A stretch of 64,000 nt of DNA, taken from Sulfuriferula multivorans (GTDB lineage: Bacteria > Pseudomonadota > Gammaproteobacteria > Burkholderiales > Sulfuriferulaceae). The notes beneath the pieces were generated by a model, which saw nothing but the letters and a program-made list of their open reading frames with translations, was not told the origin of the DNA and did not search any database. The DNA is taken from assembly GCF_003851125.1 (NCBI RefSeq), contig NZ_BGOW01000002.1, forward strand, positions 1 to 64,000, given 5' to 3'. The translations under genes were made by a program, and so were the position numbers. This document shows, piece by piece, positions 1 through 8,766 of this stretch (position 1 is its first letter; every line of letters begins with the position of its first letter).

Positions 1-937
1 CTTCCATGGAGCTGGCGGTCTCTTCCAGGGAACTGGCCTGCGATTCGGTACGCGCTGACAGGTCCGCGTTGCCAGAGGCGATCTGGCGTGAGGCGACGGC
101 TATGGTCTCGGTGCCGCTGCGAACCTGGCCCACGATATGCGCCAGACTGTCGTTCATGTCCTTCATTGCCTGCATCAATTGTCCCGTCTCGTCTTTGGAG
201 TGGACTTCAATGGTCTGGGTTAAATCTCCTGCGGCAACACTTTTAGCAATTCGAACAGCCTCATTCAATGGCCCGGAAATGGCACGAATAAGCCAGACAC
301 CGATGAAGGCGGCGAGCAGCACGCCTGCCAGAATAGCGATGATTGAAATATTGCGCACCGTCGCATACATGCTCTGGGTGTTTTCAAACTCGTGCCTGGC
401 CTGATCCATCTGATACTGAATTAGCGCATCAATATTCTTGCGCACTTCCTTATAACTATCTTTCATTGGGCCCTGCACAAGCTCTCCAGCCTGCTGATAA
501 TCCGCTGCACGCAATGCCGCGATTGCCGGGCGCAATCCACCCCGTCCATATTTGATGCGACTTGCGACAAAGCTGTCCGCGAGTTTTTTCTCTTCCGGAC
601 TCAGCTTGGTCTTGAGGTAGGCATGCCAGACCTGATCAATCTCCTTGATGACCTTTTCCGCCTCATCCATCTGTTTGCCGACTACCGCTGGTCCCTCTGC
701 GAAGGCCCCCACCTGTCCGACAATAGATTCGGCAACCAACAATTGATTTTTATTGATCAGCCTGACCACCTCGTCCAGGTGCCCCACGGTAACCATCCGC
801 TCCTCGTATACACTTTTCAATGCACTATTGGCGGAATTCAGGCTCACCAAACCCAGGATGCCTATCCCGGTAAGCAGCATGGAAAGAAAACCGATCACAA
901 AAATCAGCCGCGATTTGATACTTAGATTCCTTAACAT
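1..937 (-). CDS. Methyl-accepting chemotaxis protein (C-terminus cut by window edge)
   Basis: Transmembrane chemoreceptor that would signal to the CheA/CheW pair encoded just upstream. The frame is open from the ATG at 937 (preceded by GGAGG-type ribosome site) to base 1, 312 codons. Visible parts: short cytoplasmic N-terminus, first membrane helix at about residues 10-30, a helical periplasmic four-helix-bundle-like sensor to about 190, second membrane helix at about 196-217, then a HAMP linker and the start of the signalling coiled coil (adaptation-type run ARTESQASSLEETASSME at the edge). The conserved signalling tip lies outside the window. Ligand unknown. It follows cheW by about 80 bases containing a hairpin, so it is probably the last gene or near the last gene of the chemotaxis run. 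Confidence 0.9.
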   Translation of the reverse strand, partial: MLRNLSIKSRLIFVIGFLSMLLTGIGILGLVSLNSANSALKSVYEERMVTVGHLDEVVRLINKNQLLVAESIVGQVGAFAEGPAVVGKQMDEAEKVIKEIDQVWHAYLKTKLSPEEKKLADSFVASRIKYGRGGLRPAIAALRAADYQQAGELVQGPMKDSYKEVRKNIDALIQYQMDQARHEFENTQSMYATVRNISIIAILAGVLLAAFIGVWLIRAISGPLNEAVRIAKSVAAGDLTQTIEVHSKDETGQLMQAMKDMNDSLAHIVGQVRSGTETIAVASRQIASGNADLSARTESQASSLEETASSME

Positions 938-963
938 TTCTCCATCCTCCAAATTCTTATGCA

Positions 964-999
964 GGGTCGGAATTTGCCGGAAGCGGCATTTTGCGACCC
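964..999. other. Nested hairpin between cheW and the chemoreceptor gene
   Basis: Inverted repeat with outer arms GGGTCG/CGACCC (964-969 and 994-999) and inner arms TGCCG/CGGCA (975-979 and 984-988) around a 4-base loop, with matched internal loops. No T run follows it in the direction of the che genes, so it looks more like an mRNA-processing or attenuation structure than a full terminator. Function inferred only. Confidence 0.5.
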
Positions 1000-1015
1000 C
1001 GGCATTTTTTCTTCG

Positions 1016-1528
1016 TTATGCTGCAGCTTCCTCGATCAGACCCATTTCTGCGCTGGACATGAGTTTGTCGATATCCACCAGAATCAGCATGCGCTCATCC
1101 AGCGTACCGAGGCCAATCAGGTAATCCGTGTCGAACGTCGTTCCCATCTCCGGGGCCGCTTTGATTTGCTCAGGAGAGAGGGTTGTGACGTCGGAGACGC
1201 TGTCAACCACCATTCCCATTACCCGGCCGGCGATATTGAGGATGATCACCACGGTAAACTGGTCATAGACCGGCTCGCCAAGATTGAATTTGATACGCAT
1301 GTCGACGATCGGCACAATGATGCCGCGCAGATTCACTACACCTTTGATGAACTCCGGTGAATTGGCGATGCGCGTCACTGGCTCGTATCCACGAATCTCC
1401 TGAACCTTGAGAATGTCGATGCCGTATTCTTCCTTGCCTAAAGTAAAGGCAAGAAACTCGTTTCCGGAGACCTCGGAGTGCGCCTGATGCAAGGCGGCAT
1501 TGGTTTGTGTGTGTGCAGTTTGTGACAT
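1016..1528 (-). CDS. cheW: Chemotaxis coupling protein CheW
   Basis: Adaptor that links chemoreceptors to the CheA kinase in the polar array. 170 residues, the usual CheW size. After a polar 22-residue lead the CheW fold begins ([20 protein letters not shown]), followed by the typical [19 protein letters not shown] segment and [17 protein letters not shown], all hallmark CheW strands. It follows cheA by 14 bases on the same strand and precedes a chemoreceptor gene, so the three are very likely co-transcribed. Confidence 0.96.
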   Translation of the reverse strand: MSQTAHTQTNAALHQAHSEVSGNEFLAFTLGKEEYGIDILKVQEIRGYEPVTRIANSPEFIKGVVNLRGIIVPIVDMRIKFNLGEPVYDQFTVVIILNIAGRVMGMVVDSVSDVTTLSPEQIKAAPEMGTTFDTDYLIGLGTLDERMLILVDIDKLMSSAEMGLIEEAAA

Positions 1529-1542
1529 GATCCTTGTCCTTA

Positions 1543-3660
1543 TCAGGAGAAAATAGGCGCAGCAGTAAGCTGACGACTTGAGCGCAATAGTGCGGCGACA
1601 TCGAGAATCAGCGAAACGCCGCCGTCACCCAGAATGGTGGCGCCCGAAATGCCGGCCACTTTGCGGAAATTCGACTCGAGATTTTTCACTACTACCTGCT
1701 GCTGCCCGACCAGCGCATCGACCAATAATGCGGCTTTTTTGCCATCGCTTTCCAGAATGACGACAATGCCTTGCGACGGATCGGTGTAACGCGGTTCGAT
1801 CGCAAAAATCTTGTGTAGCGGGATTAGCGGCAAATAATCTTCGCGGACCTTGACCACTTGCCCCTGACCGGCGATTTCCTTGACGTCTGCGGGGGTGGGC
1901 TGGAGTGATTCGATGACGTAACCCAGCGGCAGGATATACACTTCTTCACCAACCTTGACCGACATGCCGTCCAGAATTGCCAGCGTGAGCGGCAGCGAGA
2001 TCGACATCGTGCTGCCGTAGCCTTTGGCTGAACTGATTTCCACAGTGCCGCCCATGGCCATGATGTTGCGCTTGACCACATCCATGCCCACACCACGCCC
2101 GGACACATCGGTCACCGCTTCAGCTGTGGAAAAGCCTGGTGCGAAGATAAGCTGCCATACCTCTGCGTCCGGCATGGTGTCCGAAACCGGCAAACCTTGC
2201 TGCTTTGCCTTGGCAAGAATTCTGTCGCGATTCAGGCCGGCCCCGTCGTCGCTCACTTCGATCACGATGTTGCCACCCTGATGCGCGGCGGAAAGTATCA
2301 GTTTGCCGGCTTCGTCTTTCCCTGCCGCACGCCGCGCATCAGGCATTTCTATGCCATGGTCAACGCTGTTGCGCACCAGATGCGTGAGCGGGTCCACGAT
2401 GCGTTCGATCAAACCCTTATCGAGTTCTGTCGCGGCACCCCGCGTAATGAATTCAACTTTTTTACCCAGCTTGGCAGCCAGATCGCGCACCATGCGCGGG
2501 AAGCGCGAGAATACGTAATCCATCGGCATCATGCGGATGGACATCACCGCTTCCTGCAGGTCGCGCGTATTGCGCGTCAACTGACCGACGCTGTTCAACA
2601 GTCGTTCATGAAGAATCGGGTCAAGAGAACCGGTGCGTTGCTCGATCATGGCCTGGGTAATGACCAGCTCACCGACCAGGTTGATGAGCTGATCCACTTT
2701 TTCAATACCGACGCGAATCGATGACGATTCCTGGGTTGCCGGTTGTTTATCCGCGGCGCGCCTGCCAAATGGCTTGCCTTCAACGGATACTGCGGTTTCG
2801 GCTTCCTGGTGAGCTGATTGAGGCATAGCAGCGGCTTGCTCTGTTGCGGAGGTATCTTTTTTCTCGATTTCAGATTTCAGTGGCTCGAAAAAACCATAGC
2901 CAGGCTCTGATTCCGGCATTGCCGGCGGCGCGGTATCAGCTTCCGGCTGAGCCACTGCCGAAGCAGTTTCCTCGGTAATTTTAAGGTCGTCCGGATCCAG
3001 CACGAATGAGCAAATGGCGATAATATCGTCCAGCTTTTCATTGGTCGCCAGCGTAAAAACGCTGCGCTTATTGTCGAGTACGGACTGGCTGATTTCACCC
3101 AGCAAGCCCAGCTCTGCGGCCAACGCGTCGACATCTCGCTGCGGCACTTCCGGTAATTCAATGCGGAAACTGCGGCTCGCACTCGCAGCTTGAGTGGGTG
3201 TGGACGCTGTTCCGGTAGCGCGTTTTTCCGGTTGGCCTGCAGGTTGCACCGCACTTCCTGCATGCGCGGCGGAATCCTGCGACAGCGCGTGCAGCCGCTG
3301 GCATACACTGCTCACCGCATCCTGATCGACGCTCGAACCCTGCCGGTGGCCATCCATTTGCATTTTCAGGATGTCCTTGGCGGCCAGGAACGCATCCACA
3401 TGCTCTGCCGTCAACGCCATCTCGCCTTTGCGAATTCTGTCGAGCAAGGACTCCAGCATGTGCGTCACTTCGGTAATATCGGTGAAGCCGAAAGTAGCTG
3501 CCCCGCCCTTGATCGAGTGTGCTGCGCGAAAGATCGCATTAAGATCTTCGCTATCCGGTGCTGATACATCAACAGCCAGCAACAGTTTCTCCTTTTCGGC
3601 GAGCAACTCCTCTGCCTCATCAAAGAACACCTGGTAAAACTGGCTCATATCAACTGTCAT
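1543..3660 (-). CDS. cheA: Chemotaxis histidine kinase CheA
   Basis: Two-component kinase that phosphorylates CheY in response to receptor signals. 705 residues. Domains in order: HPt domain with phospho-accepting His48 in the run [16 protein letters not shown]; a low-complexity linker (about 130-160); a further P2-like segment; a second linker rich in Ala/Glu/Gln; dimerisation (about 315-380); HATPase domain with N-box [12 protein letters not shown] and G-boxes DDGAGL and [10 protein letters not shown]-terminal CheW-like domain (about 570-705). Gene sits between cheY (46 bases upstream) and cheW (14 bases downstream). All catalytic boxes look intact. Confidence 0.97.
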   Translation of the reverse strand: MTVDMSQFYQVFFDEAEELLAEKEKLLLAVDVSAPDSEDLNAIFRAAHSIKGGAATFGFTDITEVTHMLESLLDRIRKGEMALTAEHVDAFLAAKDILKMQMDGHRQGSSVDQDAVSSVCQRLHALSQDSAAHAGSAVQPAGQPEKRATGTASTPTQAASASRSFRIELPEVPQRDVDALAAELGLLGEISQSVLDNKRSVFTLATNEKLDDIIAICSFVLDPDDLKITEETASAVAQPEADTAPPAMPESEPGYGFFEPLKSEIEKKDTSATEQAAAMPQSAHQEAETAVSVEGKPFGRRAADKQPATQESSSIRVGIEKVDQLINLVGELVITQAMIEQRTGSLDPILHERLLNSVGQLTRNTRDLQEAVMSIRMMPMDYVFSRFPRMVRDLAAKLGKKVEFITRGAATELDKGLIERIVDPLTHLVRNSVDHGIEMPDARRAAGKDEAGKLILSAAHQGGNIVIEVSDDGAGLNRDRILAKAKQQGLPVSDTMPDAEVWQLIFAPGFSTAEAVTDVSGRGVGMDVVKRNIMAMGGTVEISSAKGYGSTMSISLPLTLAILDGMSVKVGEEVYILPLGYVIESLQPTPADVKEIAGQGQVVKVREDYLPLIPLHKIFAIEPRYTDPSQGIVVILESDGKKAALLVDALVGQQQVVVKNLESNFRKVAGISGATILGDGGVSLILDVAALLRSSRQLTAAPIFS

Positions 3661-3706
3661 TTCTTGTCTCCGTCATTTGCTTGCAGCATGATTTCTTATG
3701 CTTTCA

Positions 3707-4075
3707 TCAGCCGATTACTTTTTTTACAACCTCGGTCAGCCGTTGCGGATCGAACGGTTTGACCAGCCATCCATTGGCGCCTGCGGCTTTTCCCTGAGCT
3801 TTCATATCGTCGCCGGATTCGGTGGTCAACATCAGAATCGGCACGCGCTGGTAGCTCGTCATGCCGCGCAATGCCTTGATCAGGCTCAGGCCATCCATGC
3901 GTGGCATGTTCTGATCCGTCAGCACCAGATCAACGGTCTGTTTCTTTGCCTTGTCCAGGCCATCCTGCCCATCCACAGCTTCGATCACCTGGTATCCCGC
4001 TGCTTTCAGACTAAATGCCACCATCTGGCGCAACGAACCCGAGTCATCTACTGCTAGTATTGTTTTGGCCATCAT
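3707..4075 (-). CDS. cheY: Single-domain chemotaxis response regulator CheY
   Basis: Receiver domain that carries the signal from CheA to the flagellar switch. 122 residues with only a REC domain. The acidic pair D10-D11, phospho-accepting D54 (LVLTDQNMP) and the conserved lysine in WLVKPFDP are present, as is the T/S switch position in LMLTTES. Start can be either of two adjacent ATGs. Lies between the CheZ-like gene and cheA, all in the same direction, which supports the chemotaxis role over a generic regulator. Confidence 0.93.
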   Translation of the reverse strand: MMAKTILAVDDSGSLRQMVAFSLKAAGYQVIEAVDGQDGLDKAKKQTVDLVLTDQNMPRMDGLSLIKALRGMTSYQRVPILMLTTESGDDMKAQGKAAGANGWLVKPFDPQRLTEVVKKVIG

Positions 4076-4134
4076 TACTCCTGCTATTTTCGTATCCGGG
4101 CTGACTACCCGTTCGTATTGCTTCCCGCTATTTG

Positions 4135-4695
4135 CTAGAAAAGCTCAATGTCTCCGCTTTCCATATGCCTTTGGTTAACTGCTTTGCGCAAAGCACCCTC
4201 AAGTGCAACACTTCGCTCAGCCAGCATCTGATTGAGGCTATTCAACAAAGTGACGATGTCTTCGTGATCACTTTCAGGCAACACATTGGAACTGCCTGTG
4301 TCGAGCGCGCCGAACACGTCGCGCAGCCCTGACAGATGCGTCACCATTCTGCCAATCAACTGGCTGGTCATATCCTGAAATTGCAGGCCGGTCACGGCAG
4401 CATTCACATGCTGGCCTATCTCACCCTGGATGGCTTCCAGCCTGGCAACACATTCAGGTGCGGGAGTTCCGCCGGACAGCAACAGGTTTACCGTCTCCTG
4501 CTGGATACTGAGCGCTCCATGAATCGCCATGAAGCTCGAACCCAGCTTTTTAATTGCTTCACTCAGCAGAATATTCATCTGCACCAGGTCTGTTTCCACT
4601 TCGACCAGATGCCGGTCGCCATGGTCAGACACCCCGGAGAGCAGATTCTTGACCTGTGAGCCCATTACTTGATTAGGAACCATGTCTAAACTCAC
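4135..4695 (-). CDS. CheZ-like chemotaxis phosphatase candidate
   Basis: Predicted mostly helical protein of 186 residues with no membrane segment. Residues 105-114 read QFQDMTSQLI, which resembles the active-site helix of CheZ (QDFQDLTGQVI in enterobacteria), where Asp and Gln four positions apart act on CheY-P; here they are D108 and Q112. The C-terminus (GDIELF, preceded by an acidic/polar tail) could play the role of the CheY-binding tail peptide of CheZ. Its first four bases overlap the end of flgL and cheY is next downstream (59 bases), so context also favours action on CheY. The rest of the chain is not obviously CheZ-like, so the call is moderate; it could be another helical chemotaxis accessory. 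Confidence 0.6.
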   Translation of the reverse strand: MSLDMVPNQVMGSQVKNLLSGVSDHGDRHLVEVETDLVQMNILLSEAIKKLGSSFMAIHGALSIQQETVNLLLSGGTPAPECVARLEAIQGEIGQHVNAAVTGLQFQDMTSQLIGRMVTHLSGLRDVFGALDTGSSNVLPESDHEDIVTLLNSLNQMLAERSVALEGALRKAVNQRHMESGDIELF

Positions 4696-5606
4696 AGATA
4701 ATTAAATAACGACAAGCCGGCGATTTTCACAAAGGACTGCTGCGCGGCCTGGAGCGTAGTTTGCTGTTGGGTAAGCTGACTGATCGCCTTGGCGTAATCA
4801 ACATCCTGAAGTTGTGACAAGGTCTGGCTGTACTGGATGTCCCGGCTTGAACCGGCGCTGTTCAGGGAATCCAGTTCTCTGAGGCGCGATCCGACAGAAG
4901 CTCGTGTTGTCAGCACATTGTTGAGAGATTGGTCGATATTGCCGTTGGCAGTCGACAGCCCGGCCGTTAGGGCGGCGCTCCCCGCCGGCGTGGTGACCGG
5001 GGTTTGCAGTAATGTAATCAAGTCGGTCAGCGTCTTGAACACATCCTGATTATTCCCCTGGAATATGGCCTGTCCGGAATCGCTCACCGCCATCTGCCGT
5101 GAGGAATCCACCTGTATTTGCCGTTGTCCCTGGTCGCCATTGTATTGAGCACCCGTCGCGGTTTTGACGAACGGCTGAGTTCCGGTCTGATAACCGGAGA
5201 ACAGGTAATTGCCAATGCCATCCGTGGTATTGGCCAATGCCAGCAATTGATCCAGGTCGCTGCTCAATTGCGTCGCCAGATTGCTGCGATCCGAGTTCGA
5301 CAAGGTGCCATTTCCGGCGTAGACAGTTTGCGTTTTGACATCCTGCAGAACCGAAGTAACGCTCGCCAGGGTGCTGTCCACAGCGGTGAGCGAACCGACC
5401 GCAGTCTGGCGGTTGGTGGCGTATTGCGCATTGACTGATTGCGACTGGGTAACGTCCAGCGCACGGGCGGCGGCAACCGGATCATCCGCGGGCGTCAGGA
5501 TGCGACGCCCGGTAGACAACTGTTGTTGCGTCTTCACCAGATTGGTTTGCAGGTCGCTGATTTTGGCTGCGCCCTGCTGAAAGATCATGCTGGTACTGAT
5601 ACGCAT
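4692..5606 (-). CDS. flgL: Flagellar hook-filament junction protein FlgL
   Basis: Second hook-associated protein (HAP3), joining FlgK to the flagellin filament. 304 residues, normal length. The flagellin-like N-terminus (MRISTSMIFQQG, then QTNLVKTQQQLSTGRRI) and the C-terminal helix (AISQLTQQQTTLQAAQQSF) form the D0/D1 coiled coil. It is secreted by the flagellar export system, so no signal peptide is expected or seen. It follows flgK by 10 bases and overlaps the CheZ-like gene by 4 bases, tying the flagellar and chemotaxis genes into one transcription unit. Confidence 0.96.
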   Translation of the reverse strand: MRISTSMIFQQGAAKISDLQTNLVKTQQQLSTGRRILTPADDPVAAARALDVTQSQSVNAQYATNRQTAVGSLTAVDSTLASVTSVLQDVKTQTVYAGNGTLSNSDRSNLATQLSSDLDQLLALANTTDGIGNYLFSGYQTGTQPFVKTATGAQYNGDQGQRQIQVDSSRQMAVSDSGQAIFQGNNQDVFKTLTDLITLLQTPVTTPAGSAALTAGLSTANGNIDQSLNNVLTTRASVGSRLRELDSLNSAGSSRDIQYSQTLSQLQDVDYAKAISQLTQQQTTLQAAQQSFVKIAGLSLFNYL

Positions 5607-5616
5607 GTTTATCCCC

Positions 5617-7782
5617 TTAATTACCCAGCGTGAGCAGAGTGTTGAACAGCTGGCTGGCGATCTGCATGACCTTACCGGCTGCCTGATAGGCCTGCTGATA
5701 GCGCAACAGATTGGTTGCCTCTTCGTCCAGATTGACTCCTGATTCGGACTGCTGCGCCTGCACCAGGCCGGTCAACAAATTACCCGATGCGGTGCTCGAC
5801 ACATTGAGTTCGTTGGTTTTATTACCTACGCTACTGACCAATTGCGAATAGGCGCCCTGATAGGTCGTGGTACCGCCGGCCAGGGTATTGCTGGTTTGCA
5901 AGGCGCCGAGCAGCAGCGCATTGCGGCTGTCGCCAACACCGCCGGTATTGGCTGTAACAGCAAAACTGTCGCCGCTGGCCGGAGCACCGGCGATCTGGAC
6001 GGTCCAGCCGTTGTAGCTGATGTTTGCGCCGGGGGTATAGGTCACGCCGGTAGGGTTTCCGGTGCCGGTGCCGCTCACGTCAAACGTCGTCGGCGAGGTG
6101 AAAGTAATCGTCACCGGCTGCTGCAAATTGGCGTTGGGGGGCGGCGGTGTGTTCACGCTGGGTGCGCTGATCGTTCCCGAGCCCGAGTTGGGTGAAACAG
6201 CGAAGCTGTCGCCACTGGCCGGAGCTCCGGCGATCTGGACGGTCCAGCCGTTGTAGCTGATGTTTGCACCGGGCGTATAGGTCACGCCCGTAGGATTTCC
6301 GGTGCCCGTTCCGCTCACGGAAAACGTCGTTGGAGAAGTAAAGGTAATCGTTACCGGCTGTTGTAAATTGGCGTCGACGGGTGGTGGATTGACACTCGCC
6401 GTCCCAATACTCCCTGTGCCTGTATTGGTCGTGGTGGCCGAAGAACGAATCGGTGGCGAGGTGGCCGAAGAACGAATCGGTGCTGCCGCTGCGATCAGTG
6501 CCGGATCGCTAATGGCCACATTGATCGCCTTGGCGCCATCTACGGTAGGACGGATCAGAAAGCTGTCTCCCGCTGCCGGCGTACCGGTAATATTCAGGCT
6601 CACGCCATCGATGGTTTGCGGAAAAGCGCTGAACGTGGTGACGGCGCCATCCGTAACCCGCGTAAGCTTGTAATTTGTGCCGTCGTAATTCAGCCGGTAA
6701 TCGCTGGCGGTCAAAGCACTCGCACTACTGATCGTGGCTGTAAGCGCTCCGGTTCCGGTATTGGTGGTACTGGCACTCACCCGGGGTGACGCTACGGTAA
6801 AGAAATCGCCGCCCAGATTGCCATTGAGACCCTGACCAAGACGATGCTGGGCGTTGAAATCGCTGGCCAGGCCGATTGCAACCCGCCCCAGTGCATTCTG
6901 TGCAGGATCCAGCGACTGACTGCGGAAAGCGAGCAATCCGCCCAAATTTCCGCCGCTCAGGCTGTTTTCTCCCATGATCACGCTCGTACCATTGGTCGCG
7001 TAAGCGACCTCGATACGGCTTGGATCGGTCGGCGAAATAGTCGTGCTCAACGCATAAGCCTGCTTGCCGATCACCAGCGGCTGGCCATTGCCGATAAAGA
7101 CGTTATATTTCCCGTCATCCTGCTTGACGACTGTGGTCTGAATTTCCTTGCTCAAATCGGCCATCAACTGGTCACGCTGATCAAGCAGATCATTCGCTGG
7201 CTGGCCGTTGTTCGCCCCTTGCGCCAGCGTGATTGCATCATTCAGTTGCGCGATTTTCTGTGCATAGGTGTTGATGACGCCGACGCTCGATGTGATCTGG
7301 CTATTCACGCCCTGGTTCATCTGGGCCAGCTGATCGTTCAAGCTCTGAAAACGCGACACCAGCGACTGACCCGAGGACAACGCAGCCTGACGCGAGGGGA
7401 CCGACGCCGGATTGGCGGCCAGATCCTGCACGCCCTTGAAAAAATCCTGCAACGCGGGCGACAGTCCCGCAGAAGGGTCGGCCAGCATATTGTCGACTTG
7501 CTGAAGCTGCGTCGCGTAAGTGCTCTGACTGCTGTTTGTAGACTGTGCGGCACGAACCTGGGACGCCTGGAAATCGTTGTAGATACGTTTGATCGTTTCA
7601 ATCTGGGTGCCCTGTCCCAGAAAACCATAGCCAAAATTCTGTTCGAGCGCCGAACTCTGTATCACCACCTGACGGCTGTAGCCCGGTGTGGCGGCGTTGG
7701 CGATGTTGTTCCCAGTCGTGCTGATCCCCGCCTGGGCTGCGGCGAGAGCGCTTTGTCCGATGCTGAGAATATTGGAGGCCAT
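5617..7782 (-). CDS. flgK: Flagellar hook-associated protein FlgK with duplicated central domain
   Basis: First hook-filament junction protein (HAP1). 721 residues, longer than the roughly 550 of the enterobacterial protein. N-terminal rod/hook signature (ILSIGQSALAAAQAGISTTGNNIANAATPGYSRQ) and C-terminal helix (NLDEEATNLLRYQQAYQAAGKVM) are canonical. The extra length lies in the surface-exposed middle: a tandem pair of about 80-residue modules at roughly 462-541 and 542-621, each with the run SPTTF-VSGTGTGNPTGV and ISYNGWTVQIAGAPASGD, plus a small 9-residue repeat before them. Encoded between flgJ and flgL. Confidence 0.96.
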   Translation of the reverse strand: MASNILSIGQSALAAAQAGISTTGNNIANAATPGYSRQVVIQSSALEQNFGYGFLGQGTQIETIKRIYNDFQASQVRAAQSTNSSQSTYATQLQQVDNMLADPSAGLSPALQDFFKGVQDLAANPASVPSRQAALSSGQSLVSRFQSLNDQLAQMNQGVNSQITSSVGVINTYAQKIAQLNDAITLAQGANNGQPANDLLDQRDQLMADLSKEIQTTVVKQDDGKYNVFIGNGQPLVIGKQAYALSTTISPTDPSRIEVAYATNGTSVIMGENSLSGGNLGGLLAFRSQSLDPAQNALGRVAIGLASDFNAQHRLGQGLNGNLGGDFFTVASPRVSASTTNTGTGALTATISSASALTASDYRLNYDGTNYKLTRVTDGAVTTFSAFPQTIDGVSLNITGTPAAGDSFLIRPTVDGAKAINVAISDPALIAAAAPIRSSATSPPIRSSATTTNTGTGSIGTASVNPPPVDANLQQPVTITFTSPTTFSVSGTGTGNPTGVTYTPGANISYNGWTVQIAGAPASGDSFAVSPNSGSGTISAPSVNTPPPPNANLQQPVTITFTSPTTFDVSGTGTGNPTGVTYTPGANISYNGWTVQIAGAPASGDSFAVTANTGGVGDSRNALLLGALQTSNTLAGGTTTYQGAYSQLVSSVGNKTNELNVSSTASGNLLTGLVQAQQSESGVNLDEEATNLLRYQQAYQAAGKVMQIASQLFNTLLTLGN
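5941..6376. repeat. Tandem 240-bp repeat inside flgK
   Basis: Two copies with an exact 240-base offset (for example the string GGTCCAGCCGTTGTAGCTG starts at 6001 and at 6241). Differences are scattered and mostly at third positions, and each unit encodes one about 80-residue module of the exposed FlgK domain. A smaller 27-base-period duplication (shared 22 bases at 6434-6455 and 6461-6482) sits just upstream in the gene. Confidence 0.95.
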
Positions 7783-7857
7783 GGTGTCTTTAATCTACTT
7801 GTATAGGGAGGTTGTCGGCACGCCGTCAAAAAACTTTAACGGGGCTAGCGAAGTTTC

Positions 7858-8754
7858 TCAGGCAGACAGCGATTGCGTGATGATGCGCGTCAACTTATCT
7901 GCATAATGCGGATCAGTGGCATAACCGGCACGCTGCAGACCCTGGGCAAAGCCAGCCACATCCTGGGCATTGGCCAGTACTTGTTGATAGCGCGGGTTGC
8001 TGCGCAACATGTGAGCGTAGTCGCGGAAGGCATCGGCGTAGTTGTCATAGGCGCGGAATTTCTGTACTACTTTCTGTGCCACACCGTGCACATATTCAGT
8101 GGTGACATGTTCCACCACCTTGCCTTGCCAGCCACCGCTTGCCTTAATGCCGAACAGATTGTGGCTGGGCGTGCCATCCGCCGCGATGATTTCACGTCGC
8201 CCCCAGCCACTTTCCAGTGCGGCCTGGCCGAGCATGAATTTGGCCGGAATGCCGGTGGTACGACTGGCCTCTTCTGCATGCCCCTCAAGGCGCGCCTGAA
8301 ACGCCTGCACGTGCGCTGACTGGCTCGAACTGGTTTTGGCTGGTGCAGTAGCAGGTGCCGCGTTGGAAGCAGGGGCAGGATTCACGCCGGATGGCAGACC
8401 GGATAAAGACGGCATGGGTTGTCCAGACGGTTTATCTCCCGGCGGGGCCGTCACCGTATTGGAGAGCTGGCGTATCAATACGTCAGCCAGCCCCACGCCG
8501 CGCGAGGCGAGATTCTGGCTTAACTGCTGGTCCAGCATCGAGGTATACATCCGGGTCTGCGCATTGTCGAATGTCCCATCCTGCGGGCTGGCTTCGCGCA
8601 TGCTCTTGAGCATCATGTTCATGAACAAGGCTTCAAACTGCTTGGCGACGGTCTTCAATCCCTCCGGCGTATTCTGCTTGGCCGACTGGCGTAACGCATC
8701 CACACTCTGGGTATCGGTAACCAGATTTGCGGACAGTTCGGTCGGGTTGATCAT
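7858..8754 (-). CDS. flgJ: Flagellar rod assembly protein / peptidoglycan hydrolase FlgJ
   Basis: Rod-capping chaperone and muramidase that opens the peptidoglycan for the flagellar rod. 298 residues. N-terminal rod-binding domain (residues 30-105, with VAKQFEALFMNMMLKSMREA), then a Pro/Ala/Ser-rich linker, then a C-terminal glucosaminidase domain (about 150-298) with GIPAKFMLGQAALESGWGR, including the predicted catalytic Glu, and the conserved HNLFGIKA. This dual-domain form is typical of beta- and gammaproteobacteria. Lies between flgI (12 bases) and flgK (75 bases). Confidence 0.96.
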   Translation of the reverse strand: MINPTELSANLVTDTQSVDALRQSAKQNTPEGLKTVAKQFEALFMNMMLKSMREASPQDGTFDNAQTRMYTSMLDQQLSQNLASRGVGLADVLIRQLSNTVTAPPGDKPSGQPMPSLSGLPSGVNPAPASNAAPATAPAKTSSSQSAHVQAFQARLEGHAEEASRTTGIPAKFMLGQAALESGWGRREIIAADGTPSHNLFGIKASGGWQGKVVEHVTTEYVHGVAQKVVQKFRAYDNYADAFRDYAHMLRSNPRYQQVLANAQDVAGFAQGLQRAGYATDPHYADKLTRIITQSLSA

Positions 8755-8766
8755 GGTCAGCGTTGG

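Noticed and set aside
6844-7806. 320-codon plus-strand frame opposite flgK
   Set aside because: Lies wholly antisense to a clear flgK and has no coding features of its own.
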